Source of the DNA: Bacteroidia bacterium
GTDB lineage: Bacteria > Bacteroidota > Bacteroidia > Bacteroidales > Azobacteroidaceae
Length of the DNA: 24,454 nt
Assembly (NCBI GenBank): GCA_025999935.1
Contig: BNXY01000040.1
Span: 1-24,454, forward strand
Direction of reading: 5' to 3'
Each line of letters opens with the position of its first letter. Position 1 is the first letter of the stretch. Below are positions 17,239 to 24,454 of the stretch, piece after piece. The translations under genes and the position numbers were made by a program. The notes under the pieces are model-generated. The model made no database searches. It was not told the origin of the DNA and saw nothing but the letters and a program-made list of their open reading frames with translations.

Positions 17239-17259
17239 TGAGAAAATTGAAATTAACGA

Positions 17260-18276
17260 ATGATTATGAATGCTTTTTTAGAATTATACGGTCAAATTTA
17301 TTATCATCGCATGGAAATTAGGATGATAGCCGCTGCCGATGTCGTCTTCGATGCGTGGCCGGGCTCCGTTGTCCGCAACAATCTGTTGTATGCCGCAGAC
17401 AAAATTTTTGTCGAGGAGCGGAACATGCCGCTTCGGGAACTGATTGATACATTTCCGCTGAATGTGGAGCATCCTTTGTACAAAGAACTCCGGGAAGGTT
17501 TTCCGAAAGGATATGTGCTCACGGATTTCTCTCATTCCGACCTATCGTCGTCCGTCACCATCAAGAAAAACGAAATATTTTCTTTTTCTCTTCTGTTGAT
17601 TGGTCGGTTCAATGATTATAAATCCTATTTTTTCCAAGCCATCCGGGAAATGTGCTCCAGAGGTATCGGCAAGCCTTTAACGCCTTTTCTTTTGTTGGAT
17701 ATATCCGAGAAATCGCTTTCGGGGGAATCGCAAATCGTTGCTGTGGCGCAAACGAATTTGACGGAGGAATTGCGCTATCCCATCCGGTTGGCGGATTTTA
17801 TCCAAGAGGAAGAATCGGACGAATTTTCCGAAATTACCCTCCGGTACAAAACGCCTGTCATCCTGTTTCGCTTGAAAAACAAAAAGAATACCCAACTGAG
17901 TTATCAGGACAAAAGCAATCGTTTTCCGGGGTTTTACCAATTGGTGCGTTCGGCGTTTTTCCGGTTGCAAAAACTGTATGCAGTATATGTGGAACCGACC
18001 ACTTATACTCCGGCGCTTTTTGAAGAAACAGTAACAGAAACCTACTTGGAAAAAGCCGGTTATCCGCTGTTGCAGTCGGCCAACATCCGGTATGTGTCGT
18101 TGCAAAATACGCAAAAGAAAGAGAAAGTGAATGAAATGCCTTTGAGCGGGTATGTGGGAGAACAAGTGTATTCGGGGTATTTTCAAAAATATTTACCTTT
18201 GTTGAAATTTATGGAAGGATTGGGGGTTGGGAATGAGACGGTTTATGGGATGGGGAGGTATGAGGTGGAGAATTGA
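17260..18276 (+). CDS. cas6: Cas6 CRISPR pre-crRNA endoribonuclease
   Basis: 338 residues from the ATG at 17260. The C-terminal RAMP signature is clear: GYVGEQVYSGYFQKYLP, then GVGNETVYGMGRYEV (about 298-336), matching the G-rich loop and last strand of Cas6. The N-terminal segment FDAWPGSVVRNNLLYAAD fits the GS.lRg motif of the first ferredoxin-like fold. Cas6 cuts the repeat RNA to give crRNAs for the Csm complex. I cannot fix the catalytic His. H16, in the N-terminal YYHRM segment, is only a possibility. cas10 starts 48 bases later, so one operon is likely. The gene is visibly richer in G+C than the following cas genes and closer to the housekeeping genes, suggesting a separate history. 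Confidence 0.87.
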   Translation: MIMNAFLELYGQIYYHRMEIRMIAAADVVFDAWPGSVVRNNLLYAADKIFVEERNMPLRELIDTFPLNVEHPLYKELREGFPKGYVLTDFSHSDLSSSVTIKKNEIFSFSLLLIGRFNDYKSYFFQAIREMCSRGIGKPLTPFLLLDISEKSLSGESQIVAVAQTNLTEELRYPIRLADFIQEEESDEFSEITLRYKTPVILFRLKNKKNTQLSYQDKSNRFPGFYQLVRSAFFRLQKLYAVYVEPTTYTPALFEETVTETYLEKAGYPLLQSANIRYVSLQNTQKKEKVNEMPLSGYVGEQVYSGYFQKYLPLLKFMEGLGVGNETVYGMGRYEVEN

Positions 18277-18324
18277 GATCAAATAAAATAGAATGATAGA
18301 AAATATTTATAAATGTGATTATTT

Positions 18325-19914
18325 ATGGAAAAAAAAGAAGTAATTCCAAAGTATCTGCTTAAAGGAGATTTAAGCGGCATACAAGATTTTATTTTCAGTA
18401 TTCCCTCGAAAGGAGCGGCAAGAACGCTGAAAGTACGGTCGTTCTTTATTCAGGCAATTATTCAGCTTTGCATTCACAAACTAAAGGATGATTACAATTT
18501 GCCAAAAGAAAGTTGTATTTCAGATCGAGGTGGATCTTTTTATCTTGGGATGGATAATGAAATAGCAAATCTGAATAGTATCCAAGCCGGATTAAATGAA
18601 GAATTATTCGAACTCGGATTATTTGTAACGCTTTGCCAGACTGAAGGTGATTCATGGACATCTGCAAATGAGCGTTTGTCTGAGATGGAAGAAAAACAAA
18701 AATTTCAAAAGTATGCAAATTCTACAAAATTATTTAAAGAACATGATAGGGTAAAACCAATTGATATTCAAAAGTGGAAAAATTTTGCAGGAGCCTTGTC
18801 TAAAACGAAAGCAAAATATAAAGAGATAGAAAAAGTGAAAGGCGAAATATTGACACATAATTCCATTTCTTTGTTTGGATATACATTGACCTTATCTGAA
18901 AGCGGACATAATCCTCAGACATCATTTAACGAAATGCCTGTGTGGCGTGAGGAAAATGTTTACTTTAAAAATAAAGGAGAAGACCTTGTCAAAAAATGGG
19001 AATCTGAGTTTGCAGAAAAGAATAATGCAGATTTGGAGGATGTCATTAAAGCGGGTAATTTGATTGATTTGAATCACTTGGGATTAGAAGCCCGATTCCG
19101 TACAGGAACCGATAAAATAGCAGCCATAGCCTTGGATGTGGATAATTTAGGAGATTTCTTCAAAAATAAAAATATTGAAGAATTAAAAGTTGCAGAAAAC
19201 GGGTTGAAAACTTTTTTTATTGATAAGATGGGCGAACTTTGGAAAAAAGAGAAATTTAATGAAGCGGATTACTATCAGGACAATATTTTGATTTTATTTT
19301 CTGGAGGTGATGATTGCTTCATTTTAGGCGCTTGGGACGCAAGTATTCATTTTCTAAATTTATTGCATGCGGAATTTAAAGAATTTGCGCAAAATAAAAA
19401 ATTATTGATTAGAGGAAATCCATGCACTTTTTCGGCTTCTATCCTATTTGTAGATGCTTCATTTCCAATGATTCGATTGGGGGATATGGCAGAAGACATG
19501 CTATCCATAGCCAAAAAAGGGAACAAAAATTCAATTTGTCTCTTTGAGCAAAAGTTTACATGGAAAGAATTTAACGATATTATTATGATAGCAAATACTT
19601 TACAAGATTTTATTCAGAAAAAAGGCGAAAGCAAAGCTTTGGTACAAAAAATAGCTTTAAGCGCTAAAGGATACAAAAACTTGGTAAATGGAATTAAACT
19701 GTCAAAGCCATTAAACATGCAGAAAGTTTGGAATCTGACTTGGTTTATTTTGCGTGGAGTCAAGGAAGAAAACAGACAAGCGGTTGATGACAAAGTCGTA
19801 AGGAAATACCATGAAGCCGTTGTTGGCGCATTAGCCAATAAAGAGTATTCAAATGCCTTGGTCTTTCCTTTTGCCGCAAGAATAGCTGAGTTATTGATTA
19901 GAAACAGGGATTAG
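18325..19914 (+). CDS. cas10: Cas10/Csm1 large subunit, no HD domain, GGDD cyclase motif intact
   Basis: 529 residues, shorter than the roughly 750-850 usual for Csm1. It starts almost at once with the first palm domain (GDLSGIQDFIFSIPSKGAAR, from residue 14), so the N-terminal HD DNase domain is missing. The second palm domain has LDVDNLGDFF (D271, D273) and FSGGDDCFILG (G327-G328-D329-D330), the residues needed to make cyclic oligoadenylate or a related signal. No CxxC pair for the zinc site of Csm1 is present. The C-terminal helical part (about 420-529) would contact Csm2. In the Csm complex it binds the 5' side of the crRNA and is switched on by target RNA. The complex would thus signal rather than cut DNA. 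csm2 starts 23 bases later. Confidence 0.93.
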   Translation: MEKKEVIPKYLLKGDLSGIQDFIFSIPSKGAARTLKVRSFFIQAIIQLCIHKLKDDYNLPKESCISDRGGSFYLGMDNEIANLNSIQAGLNEELFELGLFVTLCQTEGDSWTSANERLSEMEEKQKFQKYANSTKLFKEHDRVKPIDIQKWKNFAGALSKTKAKYKEIEKVKGEILTHNSISLFGYTLTLSESGHNPQTSFNEMPVWREENVYFKNKGEDLVKKWESEFAEKNNADLEDVIKAGNLIDLNHLGLEARFRTGTDKIAAIALDVDNLGDFFKNKNIEELKVAENGLKTFFIDKMGELWKKEKFNEADYYQDNILILFSGGDDCFILGAWDASIHFLNLLHAEFKEFAQNKKLLIRGNPCTFSASILFVDASFPMIRLGDMAEDMLSIAKKGNKNSICLFEQKFTWKEFNDIIMIANTLQDFIQKKGESKALVQKIALSAKGYKNLVNGIKLSKPLNMQKVWNLTWFILRGVKEENRQAVDDKVVRKYHEAVVGALANKEYSNALVFPFAARIAELLIRNRD

Positions 19915-19937
19915 TAATAAATTAAAAAAATAGAATT

Positions 19938-20342
19938 ATGGCAAACATTAACAACAACAACCAATCTGAGAATAAACGGGATATTGTCCACGACAAATTC
20001 AAAGGTGCCTATGGTGTTTTCTCAAAAGATTTACTCGAACATGAATCCATTGATATTATTAAGAATTTTATGCAATTTGGAATTAAGGATAAAGATGTTA
20101 CATCATCGCAATTATGTAATGTTTTCAACGTAATTATAGATAAAAAAATGGGAAATGCGGCTAAGCGCATTAAGCTGACTTATATTCTTGCGCGTAACAA
20201 TACAGAAGGAATGCGTGTATTAATAAACATGTTGGATAAAATGCTTTCCAATGGGTGTAAATATAATACGATTCGCAATTTTGCTGAAGCCTGTGTAGCT
20301 TATCATAAATATTTCGAAACATTAAAAAATAACAATATATGA
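19938..20342 (+). CDS. csm2: Csm2 small subunit of the type III-A effector complex
   Basis: 134 residues, usual size. After a polar N-terminus (Asn/Gln-rich) it is all-helical. The segment VTSSQLCNVFNVI is the most typical Csm2 piece, and the end AEACVAYHKYFETL fits the last helix. It forms the inner filament running along the crRNA-target duplex. Its TGA overlaps the csm3 start (ATGA, 20339-20342), a sign of translational coupling. Confidence 0.88.
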   Translation: MANINNNNQSENKRDIVHDKFKGAYGVFSKDLLEHESIDIIKNFMQFGIKDKDVTSSQLCNVFNVIIDKKMGNAAKRIKLTYILARNNTEGMRVLINMLDKMLSNGCKYNTIRNFAEACVAYHKYFETLKNNNI

Positions 20343-20998
20343 AACTTATAAAAAAAATAATCATTTCAGGAAAGCTGGAAGTGTTGACCGGATTGCATAT
20401 TGGCGGTTCAAGCACAAGTATGAATATAGGAGAAGTGGATTTGAGTGTTATCAAATCCCCACATGATGGAACACCTATTATTCCGGGAAGTTCTCTAAAA
20501 GGAAAACTAAGAAGTCTATTGGCTAAATTGGAAGGTTCTAATAAAGTAGAAGATGACTCAAAAGAAATCAAAAATATTTTTGGTGCGCCGGATAAAAAAG
20601 ATGACAAAGGAAATGTTGAAAGTTATATTACCCGCCTTATTGTCCGTGATAGTTTTTTGATTAATTCCAAAGAGATTCGAGATTGGGAAAAAGAAGGCGA
20701 CTATACGGAAATTAAAACAGAAAACACTATCAACAGAGCCAAAGGTGGAGCAGAACATCCAAGGCAATTGGAAAGAGTTCCCAAAGGAGCTAAGTTTAAA
20801 TATGAAATGATTTTGGATGTATATGATGAAGACGATGAAAAAAAATATCTGCTTAATATAAAGAAAGCTATGAAACTGTTAGAAGACGATTATTTAGGAG
20901 GAAGCGGTTCCCGCGGGTATGGGAAAATTAAATTTCACGAAGATAAGGATGATCCAAAACCAGTAGATAGCAGATATGGCAACAACACATCTAATTAA
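20339..20998 (+). CDS. csm3: Csm3 backbone RAMP protein with target RNA cleavage site
   Basis: 219 residues. Typical Csm3 opening GKLEVLTGLHIGG, then GEVDLSVIKSP, where D34 matches the Asp that cuts target RNA every six bases. The motif PIIPGSSLKGKLRSLL (46-61) and the Gly-rich loop GGSGSRGYGK (187-196) complete the RAMP fold. Several copies line the crRNA. An acidic/polar tail after 200 is longer than needed and overlaps the csm4 start by 23 bases. RNA cleavage should be functional. Confidence 0.95.
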   Translation: MKLIKKIIISGKLEVLTGLHIGGSSTSMNIGEVDLSVIKSPHDGTPIIPGSSLKGKLRSLLAKLEGSNKVEDDSKEIKNIFGAPDKKDDKGNVESYITRLIVRDSFLINSKEIRDWEKEGDYTEIKTENTINRAKGGAEHPRQLERVPKGAKFKYEMILDVYDEDDEKKYLLNIKKAMKLLEDDYLGGSGSRGYGKIKFHEDKDDPKPVDSRYGNNTSN

Positions 20999-22001
20999 AC
21001 TCAAGTGCCAGTCCGGCACTCAGTTTCATTTAGGAGAAAGTACTCCATTTGAAGATTCAGTACTGCATAAATCTTCGGAAATTATTCATTCCGACACCCT
21101 GTTTTCAGCCTTGGTTTGCATTGCTGCAAAGATTGGAATAACAAATCCGGAAAAGATTTTGGGAGAAGATGGTCGTATTAGTTCCTGTTTTTATGTAATG
21201 GAAAAAGAGAATAACTCCATTTTCTTTCTTCCTCGTCCAACGGCGCCGTTATTTAGAAAAATGCCTTTTAAAGCCATTAAAAAAATCAAATATGTCAGTT
21301 TGGGCGTGTTTAATTCCAATATTCCTGTACATTCTTGGTTTGACATAAGTCGTAACGAAAAGCCTCATAATAACTTAATTATTGGGAACAATTGGATTGC
21401 AACCAAAGAAGAATTTGACAAGATGAATATTGAATATTCTCAAGCAAAAAAATTGCAGTTATACCAATTACAAACTTTACCGCAAGTGAGGGTGCATACA
21501 AACGAAAGAGAAAATAATCTTTATCAGGTGGAACGCTTACAGATATATGATAACCGTCTTATTGATGAGAAATTGAAAATACATTTCTATTTTCTTTTGG
21601 ATGCTGAACTTTCCGGAAATCTCCAAACAGTTATACATCTATTGCAAGACGAAGGCTTGGGCGGGCAACGCAGTATTGGATTCGGGTTATTTTCAAAAAT
21701 AGAAATAATTTCCAATACAAAGATATTTGATTTGAAAGGAGATACTTATATCAATCTCTCTTTGCTTTCTCCCCAAAAAGATGATTTTGACGAATTAACA
21801 AATTGTTTCTATCAGACCATATTGCGGGGAGGTCGAAATTTGGCAACAGAGCGATATCTCAAACAGATACTAATGCTCAAAGAGGGCGCCATCATAAGCC
21901 ATAATATGCAGGGGCAGATTGCCGATATTTCTATATATAAAGATAAATCGAATCTCCGGTACGGTAAAAGTTTTCCTTTATTAATACCTAAAATAATCTG
22001 A
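20976..22001 (+). CDS. csm4: Csm4 RAMP protein, crRNA 5' handle binding
   Basis: 341 residues. Csm4 signs are QFHLGE near residue 17-21, HSDTLFSALVCIA (38-50) and the Gly-rich loop GGQRSIGFGLF (229-239). Csm4 holds the 5' repeat-derived handle of the crRNA and docks Cas10. The start overlaps csm3 by 23 bases, and csm5 begins 2 bases after its stop, so translation is likely coupled through the operon. Nothing is missing. Confidence 0.93.
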   Translation: MATTHLIKLKCQSGTQFHLGESTPFEDSVLHKSSEIIHSDTLFSALVCIAAKIGITNPEKILGEDGRISSCFYVMEKENNSIFFLPRPTAPLFRKMPFKAIKKIKYVSLGVFNSNIPVHSWFDISRNEKPHNNLIIGNNWIATKEEFDKMNIEYSQAKKLQLYQLQTLPQVRVHTNERENNLYQVERLQIYDNRLIDEKLKIHFYFLLDAELSGNLQTVIHLLQDEGLGGQRSIGFGLFSKIEIISNTKIFDLKGDTYINLSLLSPQKDDFDELTNCFYQTILRGGRNLATERYLKQILMLKEGAIISHNMQGQIADISIYKDKSNLRYGKSFPLLIPKII

Positions 22002-22003
22002 AT

Positions 22004-23197
22004 ATGAGAACAAGTCTTGGTTATAAATATAATTTGAAGATAGAGACTATAACTCCGGTTGCAATTGGCAGTGGTGAAACATTAAGCCCATTAGCTGATT
22101 ATTGGATATATGGTAATACAGCCTGTCTATTGAATCATCAAAAATTGGAAAAAGCGTTGGAAGCTAAGCCGGAATATTTGTCTGAATATATTAATAGGAT
22201 TAATGGTAATGTAAAGTCAGATAAAAACAATTTTTTAGATCAATTTATTAAATGTAAATTGAAAGGCAATCTGTCTGATTTTATTTCCCAAAAAATAACG
22301 ATAAAGGGGACAGGAAATGCTAAAGAATTGAAAACTTGCATACAAGAAAATGGCAAGCTGTTCATACCCGGCTCTACAATAAAAGGCGCTGTCAAATCGG
22401 CAATGCTTTATAACTGGTTGATGCGAGAAGAACAAGAAACTCCAATGACAGAATTATTAAAAGAATTGAAAGATTTATATAAATATAAAGCGCTCATTAA
22501 AGACAATGAAAAACGAGTAATAGATAGAATAAACTCGTTATTGGCAAATTTTTTAGAAAAGCCATCCAAAGAACAACGATTGAATTTTTCTCTATTACAA
22601 ATAACGGATACTTATTTTGAAAAGGAAGTTCCGGAATGGATACATACATGCCGATACCCGTTAAAAAACAAAAAAAAGAAACGAAAAGGTATTCCTGTCT
22701 TTTTAGAAGCCATTCCAAGCAAAAGTTACTCTTCTTTGTGTATTCAATTTGAAGAGAATAAGGTGGCTAAAAATACGAGTGAGTGCTTAAAACCTTACTT
22801 CAACGCAAATGGCATGACGACTTTGTTCGCACAAATCAATCGTTATTCTGTGGATAATTTGAAATACGAACAAGCATGTGTAGAACAAAAAGATACACTG
22901 AAAGGCTATCTGAACGAATTGGACAGTCTTCAAACACAAATTACACAATCTACCAACGATATAGCGTTTCTTCCCCTGGGATTCGGCAAAGCCAATTTTT
23001 ATCAATCCATCGGCTTGGCTTTATACAATTGGTTGAATATCGTGGAAAAAGAAAGTACTATTTTAGACTTTGCTTTCAAGAACTATTTACGTTTGTTTAA
23101 ACTTGGGCAAGTTAAGCAGGAACAACTGCCAACAACCCGTTTGCTTATACAAGAAAATCAACAGCCTTTAGGTTGGGTTAAATTAACAATTAAATAA
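22004..23197 (+). CDS. csm5: Csm5 RAMP protein, crRNA 3' end cap
   Basis: 397 residues. The opening LKIETITPVAIGSGETLSPLADY and the motif FIPGSTIKGAVKSAML (120-135) are characteristic. The C-terminal region has FLPLGFGKANFYQSIGLALY, the Gly-rich RAMP loop equivalent. Csm5 caps the 3' side of the complex and in other species recruits host nucleases that trim crRNAs. It is followed after 10 bases by the membrane protein gene, so that gene belongs to the same transcript. Confidence 0.94.
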   Translation: MRTSLGYKYNLKIETITPVAIGSGETLSPLADYWIYGNTACLLNHQKLEKALEAKPEYLSEYINRINGNVKSDKNNFLDQFIKCKLKGNLSDFISQKITIKGTGNAKELKTCIQENGKLFIPGSTIKGAVKSAMLYNWLMREEQETPMTELLKELKDLYKYKALIKDNEKRVIDRINSLLANFLEKPSKEQRLNFSLLQITDTYFEKEVPEWIHTCRYPLKNKKKKRKGIPVFLEAIPSKSYSSLCIQFEENKVAKNTSECLKPYFNANGMTTLFAQINRYSVDNLKYEQACVEQKDTLKGYLNELDSLQTQITQSTNDIAFLPLGFGKANFYQSIGLALYNWLNIVEKESTILDFAFKNYLRLFKLGQVKQEQLPTTRLLIQENQQPLGWVKLTIK

Positions 23198-23207
23198 AAG
23201 AAAAATT

Positions 23208-24050
23208 ATGAAACGATTATTTATTATTTTTATTTGTATTGCCGGTCTATCGTTGAATGTTGATTCACAAGAACAATCGGCAACTGAAAGAGTTCAATCG
23301 TATTCAGAACAGGAATTGAAGTATTTGAAAGATGAATACAAAATATTGTCGGATGCAAATGTTAAAATCGTCAAAGAGCTAAAAGAAGAAAGAAAAAATC
23401 ATCAAGATTATGTAGAATCTCTTTATAAATGGGTTGCTATATTTTTTGGAATTATTTGTACTCTATTTGGTAGCATATTTACTTTTTTAGGGATAAAAAC
23501 TAAAAAAGATGTGGAGAAAGAAATGAACGATAAACTAAGCAGAGAATTAAATACTACTTTTAATAGATTAGCCGCAGAACTTAAAACAAATCCGGATGCA
23601 TTAAAAGCAGCTATTAGTGAAAAATCAATAGAAATTGAGTTGAAAAATGATTATCCTATTACAATTTTACACACAGCAGAGAAGGATGAATTGAATAATG
23701 CTAAAAACATGAAGAATGTATTGACCGCTTTTGGATTCAAAATCGTACAGAATACACTTCGTAATAATGCTTCCGGTAACAAATTTTCGGAAAATGATAT
23801 TATTGTTTTATTCTCTAATATAAAGCAAGAAGAACAAGAACTTTTGGGAGAAATAAAAAAATCCAATTGCGCTATTTTAGGCTTTGGCACATTCAATGAT
23901 GTCAAAGAAGATGCGTTAACGTTAAAACATTTAAAAGAGTATGTTGCTAATAAAGAATGTGTTACTTTTTGCAATTCATTTGCAACATTGTATCAAAATT
24001 TAATTTCGTTATTGCATTATAAACGGGAAGTAAACAAAACCATAGGCTAA
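23208..24050 (+). CDS. Unrecognised membrane protein of the type III-A operon, candidate signalling effector
   Basis: 280 residues, family not recognised. Order of parts: signal peptide (about 1-20, RLFIIFICIAGLSL); periplasmic charged coiled coil (about 27-72); one membrane helix (75-96, WVAIFFGIICTLFGSIFTFL); basic KTKK after it, which places the rest in the cytoplasm; a second helical stretch (97-140); and an alpha/beta domain (about 148-272). That domain alternates strands and helices: YPITILHTAEKDE, then VLTAFGFKIVQN, then ENDIIVLFSN, then NCAILGFGTF, then ECVTFCNSFATL. This resembles a receiver- or Rossmann-like fold of the kind seen in nucleotide sensors, but no CARF, SAVED, TIR or HEPN motif is evident. 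It lies 10 bases behind csm5, where csm6 usually lies. Membrane effectors such as Cam1 and Csx23 are precedents for type III systems. A role in response to Cas10-made signal is inference. Confidence 0.7.
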   Translation: MKRLFIIFICIAGLSLNVDSQEQSATERVQSYSEQELKYLKDEYKILSDANVKIVKELKEERKNHQDYVESLYKWVAIFFGIICTLFGSIFTFLGIKTKKDVEKEMNDKLSRELNTTFNRLAAELKTNPDALKAAISEKSIEIELKNDYPITILHTAEKDELNNAKNMKNVLTAFGFKIVQNTLRNNASGNKFSENDIIVLFSNIKQEEQELLGEIKKSNCAILGFGTFNDVKEDALTLKHLKEYVANKECVTFCNSFATLYQNLISLLHYKREVNKTIG

Positions 24051-24117
24051 TAATGCAACAGCAAAAAAACAAAGGAAAGCATCGCCAGGAGGGTTGACCA
24101 GAGAACGGACATTTGCG

Positions 24118-24139
24118 AAAAACAGGCAAAAGCCGGTTT
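24118..24139 (+). terminator. Weak hairpin, possible terminator of the cas operon
   Basis: AAACAGGC and GCCGGTTT pair with one mismatch around an AAAA loop, about 70 bases after the stop of the last gene. The following sequence has T-rich patches but no clean T run, so intrinsic termination is uncertain. Confidence 0.3.
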
Positions 24140-24195
24140 GCGTTCTTTGACGTATTTGTTTGATAATAAACGAAATAAAATTTTGTAAAAACAGG

Positions 24196-24211
24196 GGATT
24201 TTCGAAAATCC
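24196..24211. repeat. Perfect 16-base palindrome
   Basis: GGATTTTCGAAAATCC is its own reverse complement. It lies in non-coding sequence between the cas operon and the promoter-like box at 24333, and could be a binding site for a dimeric protein. Confidence 0.6.
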
Positions 24212-24253
24212 ATGCTTTTGCAGGAAAGCGCTTGATGTTTGCGAAAAGTTTTA

Positions 24254-24285
24254 TTTGTCTAAACTGTTGATAGTTAAAAGACAAA
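24254..24285. repeat. Inverted repeat / hairpin
   Basis: TTTGTCT (24254-24260) pairs with AGACAAA (24279-24285), and the inner AACT (24262-24265) pairs with AGTT (24272-24275) around a short loop. The function is unknown; it occurs once here and is not a CRISPR repeat. Confidence 0.5.
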
Positions 24286-24332
24286 GCAAATAATTATCTC
24301 CAATTTTGCATCGTTTGAAGATTTTTTATTCG

Positions 24333-24340
24333 TACATTTG
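24333..24340 (+). promoter_or_regulatory. Candidate -7 box pointing out of the window
   Basis: TACATTTG matches TAnnTTTG and overlaps the third TTTGCGAAAA copy. Possible -33 TTTG sites at 24305-24308 and 24314-24317 give gaps of 24 and 15 bases, both off the usual 19-21. If real, it would transcribe a gene or array beyond 24454. Confidence 0.3.
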
Positions 24341-24401
24341 CGAAAAATTGAAGGAAAGAATCTAAAGTACTGGGATTGAATGGGCTATTTTTTGAATGTG
24401 A

Positions 24402-24445
24402 AAAGAATCAATTTCGTAAAGGATTAAGAATGAGACTGATTCTTT
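24402..24445. repeat. 9-base inverted repeat near the window edge
   Basis: AAAGAATCA (24402-24410) and TGATTCTTT (24437-24445) are exact reverse complements separated by 26 bases. This could be part of an element end or an operator; too little sequence follows to tell. Confidence 0.4.
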
Positions 24446-24454
24446 CTTTTGCTG

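Larger units (their letters stand above)
24051..24454. other. Gene-free AT-rich region after the cas operon
   Basis: No convincing coding region was found; a 91-codon minus-strand frame at 24009-24284 overlaps the preceding gene and looks accidental. The stretch has three copies of TTTGCGAAAA (24112-24121, 24238-24247, 24337-24346), two hairpins, a 16-base palindrome, a promoter-like box and a 9-base inverted repeat near the edge. No CRISPR repeat-spacer pattern is visible. It may be a leader for an array beyond the window or the flank of a mobile element. Confidence 0.5.

Noticed and set aside
17035..17259. FMN riboswitch upstream of ribD
   Set aside because: None of the conserved RFN element segments were found on the minus strand.
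18221..18256. G-rich run at the end of cas6 that might form a quadruplex
   Set aside because: It encodes the conserved Gly-rich Cas6 end, the loop between G runs is long, and no function is indicated.
23650..24030. TIR or CARF assignment for the C-terminal domain of the membrane protein
   Set aside because: Alternating strands and helices are compatible, but no diagnostic residues of either family could be pointed to, so it is left unnamed.
24009..24284. Minus-strand frame of 91 codons
   Set aside because: Overlaps the end of the membrane protein gene on the other strand, resembles no known family, and its Phe/Leu-rich content fits an AT-rich accident.
24360..24450. Possible CRISPR repeat around GGGATTGAA (24372-24380), similar to repeat 3' ends of some type III arrays
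   Set aside because: No second copy at array spacing; the later GGATTAAGAATGAG stretch is only loosely similar.

Overview
The window looks like a chromosomal segment of a Bacteroidota bacterium, most likely order Bacteroidales. Signs are the type IX secretion genes porW/sprE, porX and porG, promoter -7 boxes of the TAnnTTTG type, lack of strong Shine-Dalgarno sequences, a DUF6242 lipoprotein, and the order porG-uppS-bamA-ompH-ompH-murI as recalled from Porphyromonas gingivalis and relatives. Species cannot be fixed from the sequence alone.

Layout. 1-471 (+) is the 3' end of a ZnuB-type metal ABC permease. 494-5607 (+) is a two-gene unit, porW/sprE then porX (receiver plus PglZ/alkaline-phosphatase-like domain). 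porX ends tail to tail against a long minus-strand block (5604-17034). Read in the direction of transcription this block holds ribD, a DUF6242 lipoprotein, porG (DUF6089), uppS, bamA, two ompH/skp genes, murI, a secreted GH43 glycosidase and a THUMP-like SAM methyltransferase. Its core is envelope biogenesis: lipid carrier (UppS), peptidoglycan precursor (MurI), outer-membrane protein insertion (BamA and Skp chaperones) and a T9SS outer-membrane component (PorG).

17260-24050 (+) is a type III-A CRISPR-Cas operon, divergent from ribD: cas6, cas10, csm2, csm3, csm4, csm5, and then an unrecognised membrane protein in the position where csm6 usually sits. Cas10 has no N-terminal HD nuclease domain but keeps its GGDD cyclase motif, and Csm3 keeps the Asp used for target RNA cleavage. 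There is no Csm6 or other recognisable CARF nuclease, no cas1/cas2 and no CRISPR array in the window. The simplest reading is that target RNA binding makes Cas10 produce a cyclic nucleotide, and that the response runs through the last gene. That gene encodes a 280-residue protein with a signal peptide, a periplasmic coiled coil, one membrane helix and a cytoplasmic alpha/beta C-terminal domain. It is the best candidate here for an undescribed signalling effector.

The last 400 bases (24051-24454) carry no convincing gene. They hold several palindromes, a three-times repeated 10-mer and a promoter-like box, and could be a CRISPR leader or the edge of a mobile element. Other oddities are a palindromic repeat translated in frame inside the methyltransferase, an apparent internal deletion in RibD, a Lys/Glu-rich tail on PorW and a Gly/Tyr-rich loop in BamA.
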